From NCBI RefSeq assembly GCF_014648775.1, contig NZ_BMRT01000007.1, forward strand, positions 1 to 64,000: a stretch of DNA of 64,000 bases. Reading direction: 5' to 3'. Every line of letters starts with the position of its first letter. Positions within the stretch are counted from its first letter, which is position 1. Under the pieces are notes generated by a model that did not search any database, was not told the DNA's origin, and worked only from the letters and a program-made list of their open reading frames with translations. Source of the DNA: Streptomyces abikoensis (GTDB lineage Bacteria; Actinomycetota; Actinomycetes; Streptomycetales; Streptomycetaceae). Positions 52,977-60,209 of this stretch are shown here, in pieces. A program made the position numbers and the translations under genes.

Positions 52977-53342
52977 ATGAGACGACTCCGCACCGCGGGT
53001 CTGGCCCTTCTCGGCGCGACGCTCCTCGCCTCCGTCGCGGCGAGCCCCGCCCAGGCCTCGCCGGGCGAGACCCTCACGGTCTGCGCCGACACGATGACGC
53101 CGGACGGCTGGGTCGACGTCAACTGGGGCACCAGCGCCTCGTGCCGCGCGATGGGCGGCTCGAACATCAAGATGATCAAGCAGCTCGACGGCCTCCCCGT
53201 CGGCACCCAGGTCAACGCCTGCGCCACGGCCCAGCCGCCGACCGGCTGGATCAAGGTCCAGACCTACTACAGCGGCGGCTGCGTCGCCTTCGGCAACCCG
53301 TCCTTCACCCCGAACGCCTGGCTGCTCCGCCGGGCGTCCTGA
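52977..53342 (+). CDS. Small secreted protein with duplicated Cys repeat
   Basis: A 121-residue exported protein. A signal peptide of about 27 residues ends in SPAQA. The mature part is two copies of a 46-residue unit: Cys36/Gly44-Trp45/Cys56 and Cys82/Gly90-Trp91/Cys102. Each has 20 residues between cysteines and a PxGW turn, so each unit probably closes one disulfide. The start ATG is MRRLRTAG, after GGGAGA. I recognise no named family. It is preceded by a terminator and the sequence GATCCCTCATCAG, so it is likely monocistronic. Function unknown; an inhibitor or signalling peptide precursor is conceivable. Confidence 0.75.
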   Translation: MRRLRTAGLALLGATLLASVAASPAQASPGETLTVCADTMTPDGWVDVNWGTSASCRAMGGSNIKMIKQLDGLPVGTQVNACATAQPPTGWIKVQTYYSGGCVAFGNPSFTPNAWLLRRAS

Positions 53343-53433
53343 CGGGGGCGGTCCGGGGACCGTGAAGCGCTCCGGTCAGCGATCGGTGGCCCGAGGTCAC
53401 GCGATCGCCTCGGGGCTGGGCACCGGACCGTAG

Positions 53434-53754
53434 TCCGCCTCGTGGTCCACGGGGCCACCGGTTCGCGGTGGGCCGCGAACCGGTCCGGCTCGACAGCCCG
53501 CTCCGCGCGAGGAGCCGACCCCCTTACCGCCCGTCGACCAGCCCGCCGCCGGCCTGTTCGGCTACCGGTTGAGGAACTGGCTGCCACCCGCCCTGCCCGT
53601 ACGGCAGCCGCCCGAGGCACCACCACCGGGCCAGGGACGCCCCACGGTGCCCTTGCCGTTCCGGACCTGCGGCGGCTGCGAACGCGCGTTCCGTGCCGCC
53701 GATCCGGGCCGTTGCCGGGACTGCCGTGAGGCGGCGAGCCACGCGGTCGCCTGA
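53434..53754 (+). pseudogene. Possible gene remnant or TTG-initiated small protein with CxxC pair
   Basis: An open frame without ATG or GTG runs from just after a TAG at 53431 to a stop at 53754. Its C-terminal half looks protein-like: AAGLFGYRLRNWLPPA, then PLPFRTCGGCERAF and GRCRDCREA, a probable zinc-ribbon with two CxxC pairs. A TTG at 53569 could start a 61-residue protein, but no ribosome site is clear. The upstream part holds a perfect 11-base hairpin (53458-53468 with 53473-53483) and a TTA codon. I read it as the 3' remnant of a lost gene, with low confidence. Confidence 0.35.
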
Positions 53755-53779
53755 GCCGTCGAGGCCGTCGAGGCCGCCC

Positions 53780-54397
53780 CTACGCGGTGGACCCCGCCCT
53801 CGCGGAGAGGACCGGCCGAGTGGCGGTGTTCCGGCCCAGCGGGGCCAGGGCGAGGAGGAAGAGGAGGCCGCCCACGGGTATCAGGTCCAGGCTGATCGCC
53901 GAGACCGCCACGCCCGCCACGATCGCGAGCGGCCGCCAGAAGGCGATCGCGCGCAGGGCCGCCAACTGGCCCACGAGCAGGAGCAGTCCGACGTAGAAGA
54001 GCAGCGGGCCGATCGTGTAGACGGCCGGTGTCACGCCGGGCAGGTCGCGTATGCGGTCGAAGAGCTCGTTCATCGTCTCGCGGTCCACCGACGCGTATCC
54101 GACGAGCAGGTCGATGGACGCCTGTGCCGTCACGGCCGCCACGCCCAGCAGGCCCAGGGTCGCGCCGGCGCCCGCGAACGTCCGGCTCCCCCGGCCTCGG
54201 CCCGTCGCCACCGCCGTCCGGCGCAGGCCCAGCATCACCGGTGCGAACAGCAGGACGCCCGACAGCAGCGCCAGGTGGCCCAGGGACCAGGCCGGCCCCG
54301 GGCCGTGGCCGGGGTCCGTCAGCCGGATGAGGCCATAGGCCGTCATGCACAGCGGGCCCGTCGCGAAGGCCGCCTGTCGCCATGTCGTGTTCGTCAT
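53780..54397 (-). CDS. Multi-span membrane protein, unknown function
   Basis: A 205-residue hydrophobic protein with about five or six membrane helices (near 5-25, 40-60, 78-98, 125-150, 152-170, 172-190). A short charged loop after the third helix contains the most distinctive hydrophilic segment, SVDRETMNELFDRIRDLPG. I do not recognise the family. The start ATG is MTNTTWRQAAF. It follows hutI by about 95 bases on the same strand and could be read through from the hut operon. Nothing in the sequence links it to histidine breakdown. Confidence 0.8.
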   Translation of the reverse strand: MTNTTWRQAAFATGPLCMTAYGLIRLTDPGHGPGPAWSLGHLALLSGVLLFAPVMLGLRRTAVATGRGRGSRTFAGAGATLGLLGVAAVTAQASIDLLVGYASVDRETMNELFDRIRDLPGVTPAVYTIGPLLFYVGLLLLVGQLAALRAIAFWRPLAIVAGVAVSAISLDLIPVGGLLFLLALAPLGRNTATRPVLSARAGSTA

Positions 54398-54491
54398 GAC
54401 GTCGATACTTCCGGCCGGGGCCCTCCCCTCGCTTCCGGGGAGACCCTGGCCTCGCCCTGACCTGCCCCTGAGCCCTCCCTGACCCCCGCCC

Positions 54492-55658
54492 TCAGAGCTC
54501 GCGCACCCCGCGCCGCCAGACCGCCGAGACGAGCGGTACGCCGGGCCGGTAGGCGAGGTGGACGTGCGAGGGGGCGTCCAGGAGGGCCAGGTCGGCGCGG
54601 GCGCCCGGGGTGAGGCGGCCGATGTCCGTGCGGCGCAGGGCCGCCGCGCCGCCCGCCGTGGCGGACCAGACGGCCTCGTCGGGGGTCATGCCCATGTCGC
54701 GCACGGCCAGGGCCACGCAGAACGGCATGGAACTGGTGAAGGACGAGCCGGGGTTGCAGTCCGTGGACAGGGCGACCGTGACGCCCACGTCGAGGAGACG
54801 GCGCGCGTCCGGCCACTGCGCGCGGGTGGAGAACTCGGCGCCGGGAAGGAGGGTGGCCACGGTGGTGCCCTGCGCGAGGGCGTCCACGTCCGCGTCCGTC
54901 AGGTGGGTGCAGTGGTCGGCGGAGGCGGCGCCGACCTCGACGGCCAGCTGGACGCCGGGGCCGTGCCCGAGCTGGTTGGCGTGGACGCGCGGCACCAGGC
55001 CGTGGCGCTTGCCGGCTTCGAGGATCGCGCGGGCCTGGTCGCCGTCGAAGGCGCCCTTCTCGCAGAACACGTCGACCCAGCGGGCGTGCGGGGCGCACGC
55101 GTCGAGCATCTCGCCGGTGACGAGGGAGACGTAGCCGTCGGGGTCGTCGGCGAACTCCGGCGCCACGATGTGCGCGCCGAGGTACGTGACCTCGTCGGTG
55201 TGGGCGGCGGCGATCCGCAGGGCCCGGGCCTCGTCGTGGGTGGTGAGGCCGTAGCCGGACTTCGTCTCGAAGGTGGTCGTGCCCTGGCGGAGGGCTTCGG
55301 AGAGGTAGCGGGTGAGGTTGGCCTCCAGCTCCTCGTCCGTCGCCGCTCGGGTGGCCGCCACCGTCGTGCGGATGCCGCCCGCGCTGTAGCTCCGCCCGGA
55401 CATCCGCGCGTTGAACTCGGCGGTGCGGTCGCCCGCGAACACCAGGTGGGAGTGGGAGTCCACGAAGCCGGGAATCACGGCCCGGCCACCGGCGTCGACC
55501 GCGTTGTCAGTGGCGGGTGCTTTGCTGGACTCACCGATCCACGCGACGCGGTCGCCGTCGATGACGACTGCCGCGTCCTGGACCAGACCGAGGGGGCCTT
55601 CGCCGAGGGAGGGGTCGTTGGTGACCAGACTGCTGATGTTGATGATTGCCGTGCTCAT
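54492..55658 (-). CDS. hutI: Imidazolonepropionase
   Basis: A 388-residue metal-dependent amidohydrolase that opens imidazolone-5-propionate to N-formimino-L-glutamate, the third step of histidine degradation. The barrel's first metal motif is DSHSHLVFAGDRT near residue 70, and TFETKSGYGLTT is a hallmark of HutI. The C-terminal beta-sandwich portion ends VWRRGVREL. The ATG start MSTAIINISS lies 20 bases after the hutF stop, in the same operon. Length and motifs are normal. Product and pathway position agree with the neighbouring hutF and hutU genes. Confidence 0.97.
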   Translation of the reverse strand: MSTAIINISSLVTNDPSLGEGPLGLVQDAAVVIDGDRVAWIGESSKAPATDNAVDAGGRAVIPGFVDSHSHLVFAGDRTAEFNARMSGRSYSAGGIRTTVAATRAATDEELEANLTRYLSEALRQGTTTFETKSGYGLTTHDEARALRIAAAHTDEVTYLGAHIVAPEFADDPDGYVSLVTGEMLDACAPHARWVDVFCEKGAFDGDQARAILEAGKRHGLVPRVHANQLGHGPGVQLAVEVGAASADHCTHLTDADVDALAQGTTVATLLPGAEFSTRAQWPDARRLLDVGVTVALSTDCNPGSSFTSSMPFCVALAVRDMGMTPDEAVWSATAGGAAALRRTDIGRLTPGARADLALLDAPSHVHLAYRPGVPLVSAVWRRGVREL

Positions 55659-55678
55659 GCTTGCTCCGGTCCTCGGCG

Positions 55679-57013
55679 TCAGCCGCTCAGGGCGGCGATG
55701 GAGTCGGCCAGTGCCCGCGGCACGTCCGGTACGAGCTGGTGGACCCCGTCGCGTACGACGTGCCGGCCGCCCACGACCGTATGGCGGATGTCCGCCCCCG
55801 TCGCGGCGAATACGGCCGTCTCGGCCCCGTGGCGCGGAGCCGGCCCCGCGGTACGGACGGAGTCCAGCGCGACGGTCGTGAGGTCGGCGAGGGCGCCCGG
55901 CTCGATGCGGCCCGCGTCGACCCAGCCCAGCGAGGCGTGCCCGTCCTCGGTGGCGGCGCGCAGCAGCGCGGCGGCGGTCCAGTGGCCTCGCGTGCGGCTG
56001 CGCAGCCGTTCGTCGAGCTCCATGGCGCGGGCCTCTTCGAGGAGGTCGATGACGGCGTGGCTGTCGCTGCCCAGGGACAGCGGGCTGCCGGCCCGCTGGA
56101 GGGCGACGGCCGGGCCGATGCCGTCGGCGAGGTCCCGCTCGGTCGTCGGGCACATGCAGATCGTGGACGCCGCGCCACCGAGGAGGGCGATGTCCTCGTC
56201 GGTGAGGTGCGTGGCGTGCACGGCGGAGGTGCGCGGGCCGAGCACGCCGTGGTCGGCGAGCAGCCGGGTGGGGGTGCGGCCGTGCGCGGCGAGGCAGGCG
56301 TCGTTCTCGGCGGTCTGCTCGGACAGGTGGACGTGGAGGGGGGCCTCGCGCTCCTTCGCCCAGTCGGCGACGGTCGTCAGCTGGTCGGCGGGCACGGCGC
56401 GCACCGAGTGGACGGCCGCGCCGATCCGGGCGTGACCGGCGGGCTTGAGGGCGGCGGCGCGCTCCGCCCAGGCGTCGGCCGTGCCGTCGGAGAAGCGCGT
56501 CTGGTGGTGGTTGGGGGGCTCCCCGAAGCCCGAAGACAGATAGGCGGTGTCGAGGAGGGTGATGCGGATGCCGGCTTCGGCGGCGGCCGCGATCAGGGCT
56601 TCGCCCATGGCGTTGGGGTCGGCGTAGGGGGTGCCGCCGGGGCCGTGGTGGAGGTAGTGGAACTCGCCGACGCAGGTGATGCCGGCGAGGGCCATCTCCG
56701 CGTACGTGGCGCGGGCGAGGGCGAAGTACGAGTCCGGGGTGAGCCGGTCGGCGACGCCGTACATCACGTCGCGCCACGTCCAGAAGGTGCCGCTGCCCAC
56801 CTGGGTGCGGCCGCGCAGGGCGCGGTGGAAGGCGTGGGAGTGGGCGTTGGCCAGCCCGGGGAGGGTCAGGCCGCGCAGGGTCGTCGCGCCCGGGGGCGGG
56901 GCCGGGACGTCCGTGCGGACGGCCGTGATCCGGCCGTCCGTCACCTCGATGGCCACGCCGGGCTCGACGTGGGTGCCGAGCCACGCGTGCTCGGCCCAGT
57001 AGGTCACCTGCAC
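55679..57013 (-). CDS. hutF: Formimidoylglutamate deiminase
   Basis: A 444-residue amidohydrolase that converts N-formimino-L-glutamate to N-formyl-L-glutamate, releasing ammonia. This is the five-step route of histidine breakdown. The metal motif NAHSHAFHRAL opens the barrel, and GEFHYLHHGPGG, VHLSEQTAEN and SLGSDSHAVIDLLEEAR are conserved HutF segments. GTG start; its first ten bases overlap the end of the M20 gene, indicating coupling. Presence of HutF means the next step should be a formylglutamate deformylase rather than direct formiminoglutamase. Confidence 0.94.
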   Translation of the reverse strand: MQVTYWAEHAWLGTHVEPGVAIEVTDGRITAVRTDVPAPPPGATTLRGLTLPGLANAHSHAFHRALRGRTQVGSGTFWTWRDVMYGVADRLTPDSYFALARATYAEMALAGITCVGEFHYLHHGPGGTPYADPNAMGEALIAAAAEAGIRITLLDTAYLSSGFGEPPNHHQTRFSDGTADAWAERAAALKPAGHARIGAAVHSVRAVPADQLTTVADWAKEREAPLHVHLSEQTAENDACLAAHGRTPTRLLADHGVLGPRTSAVHATHLTDEDIALLGGAASTICMCPTTERDLADGIGPAVALQRAGSPLSLGSDSHAVIDLLEEARAMELDERLRSRTRGHWTAAALLRAATEDGHASLGWVDAGRIEPGALADLTTVALDSVRTAGPAPRHGAETAVFAATGADIRHTVVGGRHVVRDGVHQLVPDVPRALADSIAALSG

Positions 57014-58374
57014 GCCAGGCCCTCCAGTACGTCGGCGAGTGCGGTCACTCCGGCCACGCAGTCGTCCTCGGTCGCCGTCTCGGCGGGCGAGTGGGAGACG
57101 CCGGTGGGGTTCCGTACGAACAGCATGGCCGTGGGGATGACGCCGGACAAAATACCGGCGTCGTGCCCGGCGCCCGTGGGCAGTACGGGCGCGCCGCCCA
57201 GGAGCTTGGCGAGTTCGTCACGCAGGTCGTGGGCGAACTCGACGACCGGGGTGAAGGATTCCCGGGTCACCCGGACGTCCACGCCGTCGCGGCCGCCGCG
57301 CTCGACGGCCGCCTGCTCGATCTCGGCGACGACGGCGGCCAGCGTCTCCTCGTCGGCGGCGCGGGAGTCCAGCCAGCCGCGGACGAGGGAGGCGATGGCG
57401 TTCACGCCGTTCGGTTCGACGGCGACCTTCCCGAAGGTCGCCAGGGCGCCGGCGAGACGCGCCTTCTTCCGGGCGGCGAGCACGGTGTTGGCGTACGTCA
57501 GCATCGGGTCGCGGCGGTCGTCGAGGCGGGTGGTGCCGGCGTGGTTGGCCTCGCCGTGGAAGTCGAACCGCCAGCGGCCGTGCGGCCAGATGGCGGAGGC
57601 GACGCCCACGGGGTGCGGGGTGTCGGCGAGGGCCCGTCCCTGCTCGACGTGGAGCTCGACGAAGGCGCCGACGCGGGCGAGGCGTTCGGGGTCGGGGCCG
57701 ATGGCCTCGGGGTCGTATCCGGCGCGCTCCATGGCCTGGGCCAGGGAGACGCCGTCGCCGTCCCGGAGGGCGTGGGCCTTGTCGCGGGTGAGCTGCCCGG
57801 CGGTCAGGCGCGAGCCGACGCAGGCGAGGCCGAAGCGGGCGCCCTCCTCGTCGCCGAAGTTGACGATGGCGAGGGGGCGGCCGGGCTTCGCGCCGCGGGC
57901 GCGGAGCTCGTCGAGCGCGGCGAAGGACGACACGACGCCGAGGGGGCCGTCGAAGGCGCCGCCGTCGGGGACGGAGTCCAGGTGGGAGCCGGTGACGACG
58001 GCGTCGCCGGCGGTGGGGTCGCCGAGCCAGGCCCACTGGTTGCCGTTGCGGTCGGTCTCGTAGGTCAGCCCGCGCGATTCCGCTTGGGCGCGGAACCACG
58101 ATCTGCAGTCGGCGTCGGCGCCGGTCCAGGCGTAGCGGCGGTAGCCGCCGCTTTCCGGGTTCCGGCCGATGGGCGCGAGGTCGCGCCACATCTCGTGGAA
58201 CGACGGGGTCGTGGGCAGTCGTTCCGCCGGGGCGGAACGGGTGGGCACGACCCCGCCCGCACCCGGCGACGGCGCGTTCCCCGCACCGGGCGTACCCGCT
58301 TCGGGTGCGGGTCCGTGGTCGGGCTGCGCCCACCCGTCCCGCCCTGCGGGACGATTGCCCGCAGCGGCGGTCAC
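57004..58374 (-). CDS. M20 family amidohydrolase, allantoate/N-carbamoyl-amino-acid hydrolase type
   Basis: A 456-residue zinc amidohydrolase. Metal-site segments are VVTGSHLDSVPDGGAFDG, NFGDEEGARFG and ELHVEQG, typical of allantoate amidohydrolase and carbamoylases. In this operon the missing step is N-formylglutamate to glutamate, so I infer that it does the deformylation in place of HutG. The normal domain begins only at SFHEMWRDLAPIG (about residue 58). The ~53 residues before it are Pro/Gly/Ala-rich and come from a palindromic repeat in the coding frame. The GTG start overlaps the hutU stop (GTGA), so the extension is probably translated. Confidence 0.9.
   Translation of the reverse strand: MTAAAGNRPAGRDGWAQPDHGPAPEAGTPGAGNAPSPGAGGVVPTRSAPAERLPTTPSFHEMWRDLAPIGRNPESGGYRRYAWTGADADCRSWFRAQAESRGLTYETDRNGNQWAWLGDPTAGDAVVTGSHLDSVPDGGAFDGPLGVVSSFAALDELRARGAKPGRPLAIVNFGDEEGARFGLACVGSRLTAGQLTRDKAHALRDGDGVSLAQAMERAGYDPEAIGPDPERLARVGAFVELHVEQGRALADTPHPVGVASAIWPHGRWRFDFHGEANHAGTTRLDDRRDPMLTYANTVLAARKKARLAGALATFGKVAVEPNGVNAIASLVRGWLDSRAADEETLAAVVAEIEQAAVERGGRDGVDVRVTRESFTPVVEFAHDLRDELAKLLGGAPVLPTGAGHDAGILSGVIPTAMLFVRNPTGVSHSPAETATEDDCVAGVTALADVLEGLACR
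58208..58366 (-). repeat. Palindromic dispersed repeat, in-frame copy inside the M20 gene
   Basis: About 159 bases (53 codons) near the 5' end of the M20 gene repeat the plan of 21236-21383: a GTCCCGC/GCGGGAC hairpin, a GCACCCGAA...CGGG middle, and a GTTCCGCC/GGCGGAAC hairpin. Because its length is a multiple of three, the gene stays open. Confidence 0.8.
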
Positions 58375-60029
58375 GACTCTTCTCGCATCGGGATGCGGAC
58401 CCCACGCGTCTCGGCGACGGCGTCAGCCGCCTCGTAGCCCGCGTCGACGTGGCGGATGACGCCCATGCCCGGGTCGTTGGTCAGGACGCGGCGGATCTTC
58501 TCGCCCGCCAGGGGCGTGCCGTCGGCGACCGTGACCTGGCCCGCGTGGATGGAGCGGCCCATGCCGACGCCGCCGCCGTGGTGGAGGGAGACCCACGAGG
58601 CGCCCGAGGCGACGTTCACCATGGCGTTGAGCAGCGGCCAGTCCGCGATCGCGTCGGAGCCGTCGAGCATGGCCTCCGTCTCGCGGTAGGGCGAGGCGAC
58701 GGAGCCGCAGTCGAGGTGGTCGCGGCCGATGACGATCGGCGCGGACAGCTCGCCGCTCGCGACCATGTCGTTGAAGCGCTCGCCCGCGCGGTCGCGCTCG
58801 CCGTAGCCGAGCCAGCAGATGCGGGCCGGGAGGCCCTGGAAGTGGACGCGCTCGCCGGCCATCTTGATCCAGCGGGCCAGGGACTCGTTCTCGGGGAAGA
58901 GGTCGAGGATCGCGCGGTCGGTGGCCGCGATGTCCTTGGGGTCGCCCGACAGCGCCGCCCAGCGGAAGGGGCCCTTGCCCTCGCAGAAGAGCGGGCGGAT
59001 GTAGGCGGGGACGAAGCCGGGGAAGTCGAAGGCGCGGGTGTAGCCCGCGAGCTGGGCCTCGCCGCGGATGGAGTTGCCGTAGTCGAAGACCTCGGCGCCC
59101 GCGTCCTGGAAGCCGACCATCGCCTCCACGTGACGCGCCATCGACTCGCGCGCCCGGGTCGTGAAGTCGGCGGGCTTCTCGGCCGCGTAGGTGGCCATCT
59201 CGTCGAAGGAGACGCCGACGGGCAGGTAGGCGAGCGGGTCGTGGGCGCTCGTCTGGTCCGTGACGATGTCGATGGGCGCGTTCATCGCGAGCAGCTGCGG
59301 GACGAGCTCGGCGGCGTTGCCGAGGACGCCGATGGACAGCGGGCGGCGGGCGTCGCGCGCCTCGACGGCCAGCTGGAGGGCGTGGTCGAGGGAGTCGGCC
59401 TTGACGTCCAGGTAGCGGTGCTCGATGCGGCGCTCGATGGCGCGCGGGTCGCAATCGATACAGATCGCGACGCCGTCGTTCATGGTGACGGCGAGCGGCT
59501 GGGCGCCGCCCATGCCGCCGAGGCCGGCGGTCAGGGTGATCGTCCCGGCGAGCGTGCTGTTGAACTTCTTCGCGGCGACGGCGGCGAACGTCTCGTACGT
59601 GCCCTGGAGGATGCCCTGGGTGCCGATGTAGATCCACGAACCGGCGGTCATCTGCCCGTACATGGTCAGGCCGAGGGCCTCCAGGCGGCGGAACTCCTCC
59701 CAGTTGGCCCAGTCGCCGACGAGGTTGGAGTTGGCGATGAGGACGCGCGGCGCCCACTCGTGCGTCTGCATCACGCCGACGGGGCGGCCGGACTGGACGA
59801 GCATGGTCTCGTCCTGCTTGAGCGTCTGCAGGGTGCGGACCATCGCGTCGAAGGAGCGCCAGTCGCGGGCCGCCTTGCCCGTGCCGCCGTAGACGACGAG
59901 CTTGTCGGGGTGCTCGGCGACCTCGGGGTCGAGGTTGTTCTGGAGCATCCGCAGCGCGGCTTCCTGCTGCCAGCCCCGGGTGCTCAGCTCGGTGCCTCGC
60001 GGTGCTCGCACGGGTCGCGGTCCTGACAT
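58371..60029 (-). CDS. hutU: Urocanate hydratase
   Basis: A 552-residue cytosolic NAD-dependent enzyme that hydrates urocanate to imidazolonepropionate, the second step of histidine breakdown. VYGGTGKAARDW near residue 50, TLTAGLGGMGGAQPLAVTMN, the catalytic-Cys region GSVASPYRETEAMLDGSDA and HHGGGVGMGRSIHAGQV are all family hallmarks. I use the ATG at 60029 (MSGPRPVRAP) because GGAGG stands about ten bases upstream; an ATG 17 codons earlier falls in the promoter-operator region. It heads the hut operon and its stop overlaps the next start. Histidase (hutH) is not in the window. Confidence 0.97.
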   Translation of the reverse strand: MSGPRPVRAPRGTELSTRGWQQEAALRMLQNNLDPEVAEHPDKLVVYGGTGKAARDWRSFDAMVRTLQTLKQDETMLVQSGRPVGVMQTHEWAPRVLIANSNLVGDWANWEEFRRLEALGLTMYGQMTAGSWIYIGTQGILQGTYETFAAVAAKKFNSTLAGTITLTAGLGGMGGAQPLAVTMNDGVAICIDCDPRAIERRIEHRYLDVKADSLDHALQLAVEARDARRPLSIGVLGNAAELVPQLLAMNAPIDIVTDQTSAHDPLAYLPVGVSFDEMATYAAEKPADFTTRARESMARHVEAMVGFQDAGAEVFDYGNSIRGEAQLAGYTRAFDFPGFVPAYIRPLFCEGKGPFRWAALSGDPKDIAATDRAILDLFPENESLARWIKMAGERVHFQGLPARICWLGYGERDRAGERFNDMVASGELSAPIVIGRDHLDCGSVASPYRETEAMLDGSDAIADWPLLNAMVNVASGASWVSLHHGGGVGMGRSIHAGQVTVADGTPLAGEKIRRVLTNDPGMGVIRHVDAGYEAADAVAETRGVRIPMREES

Positions 60030-60058
60030 GGGCGCTGCCTCCCTGGCTCTCTCCATCA

Positions 60059-60109
60059 TGTTCTGAATAGAACACTGCACAGTTTGAGTGCCTGAATACC
60101 TCTAGTCAA
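60059..60109 (-). promoter_or_regulatory. hut operon promoter with palindromic operator
   Basis: On the minus strand TTGACT (60109-60104), a 17-base spacer and CAAACT (60086-60081) form a good promoter. Just after it TGTTCT-GAAT-AGAACA (60074-60059) is a perfect palindrome covering the predicted start of transcription, as expected for a repressor site. Confidence 0.65.
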
Positions 60110-60115
60110 CACTTT

Positions 60116-60163
60116 CTGGTCGACAGGCCGCCTGGTCGACAGGCCGCCGGTCGGCCTAGGCGG
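60116..60163. repeat. 16-base tandem repeat upstream of hutU
   Basis: Two perfect 16-base copies, CTGGTCGACAGGCCGC (60116-60131 and 60132-60147), and a third degenerate copy ending in GCCTAGGCGG lie between the divergent hutU and decarboxylase genes. They could be regulator sites for either gene. Confidence 0.7.
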
Positions 60164-60209
60164 CACGCGCACCGTGGCCGTCGCTCCCGCGCGGTGGTGG
60201 AGTGGACGT

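Noticed and set aside
53442..53729. A 95-codon frame starting MVHGATGSRW
   Set aside because: Arg/Ala/Pro-rich translation with no protein character. The neighbouring frame in the same place carries the CxxC motifs.
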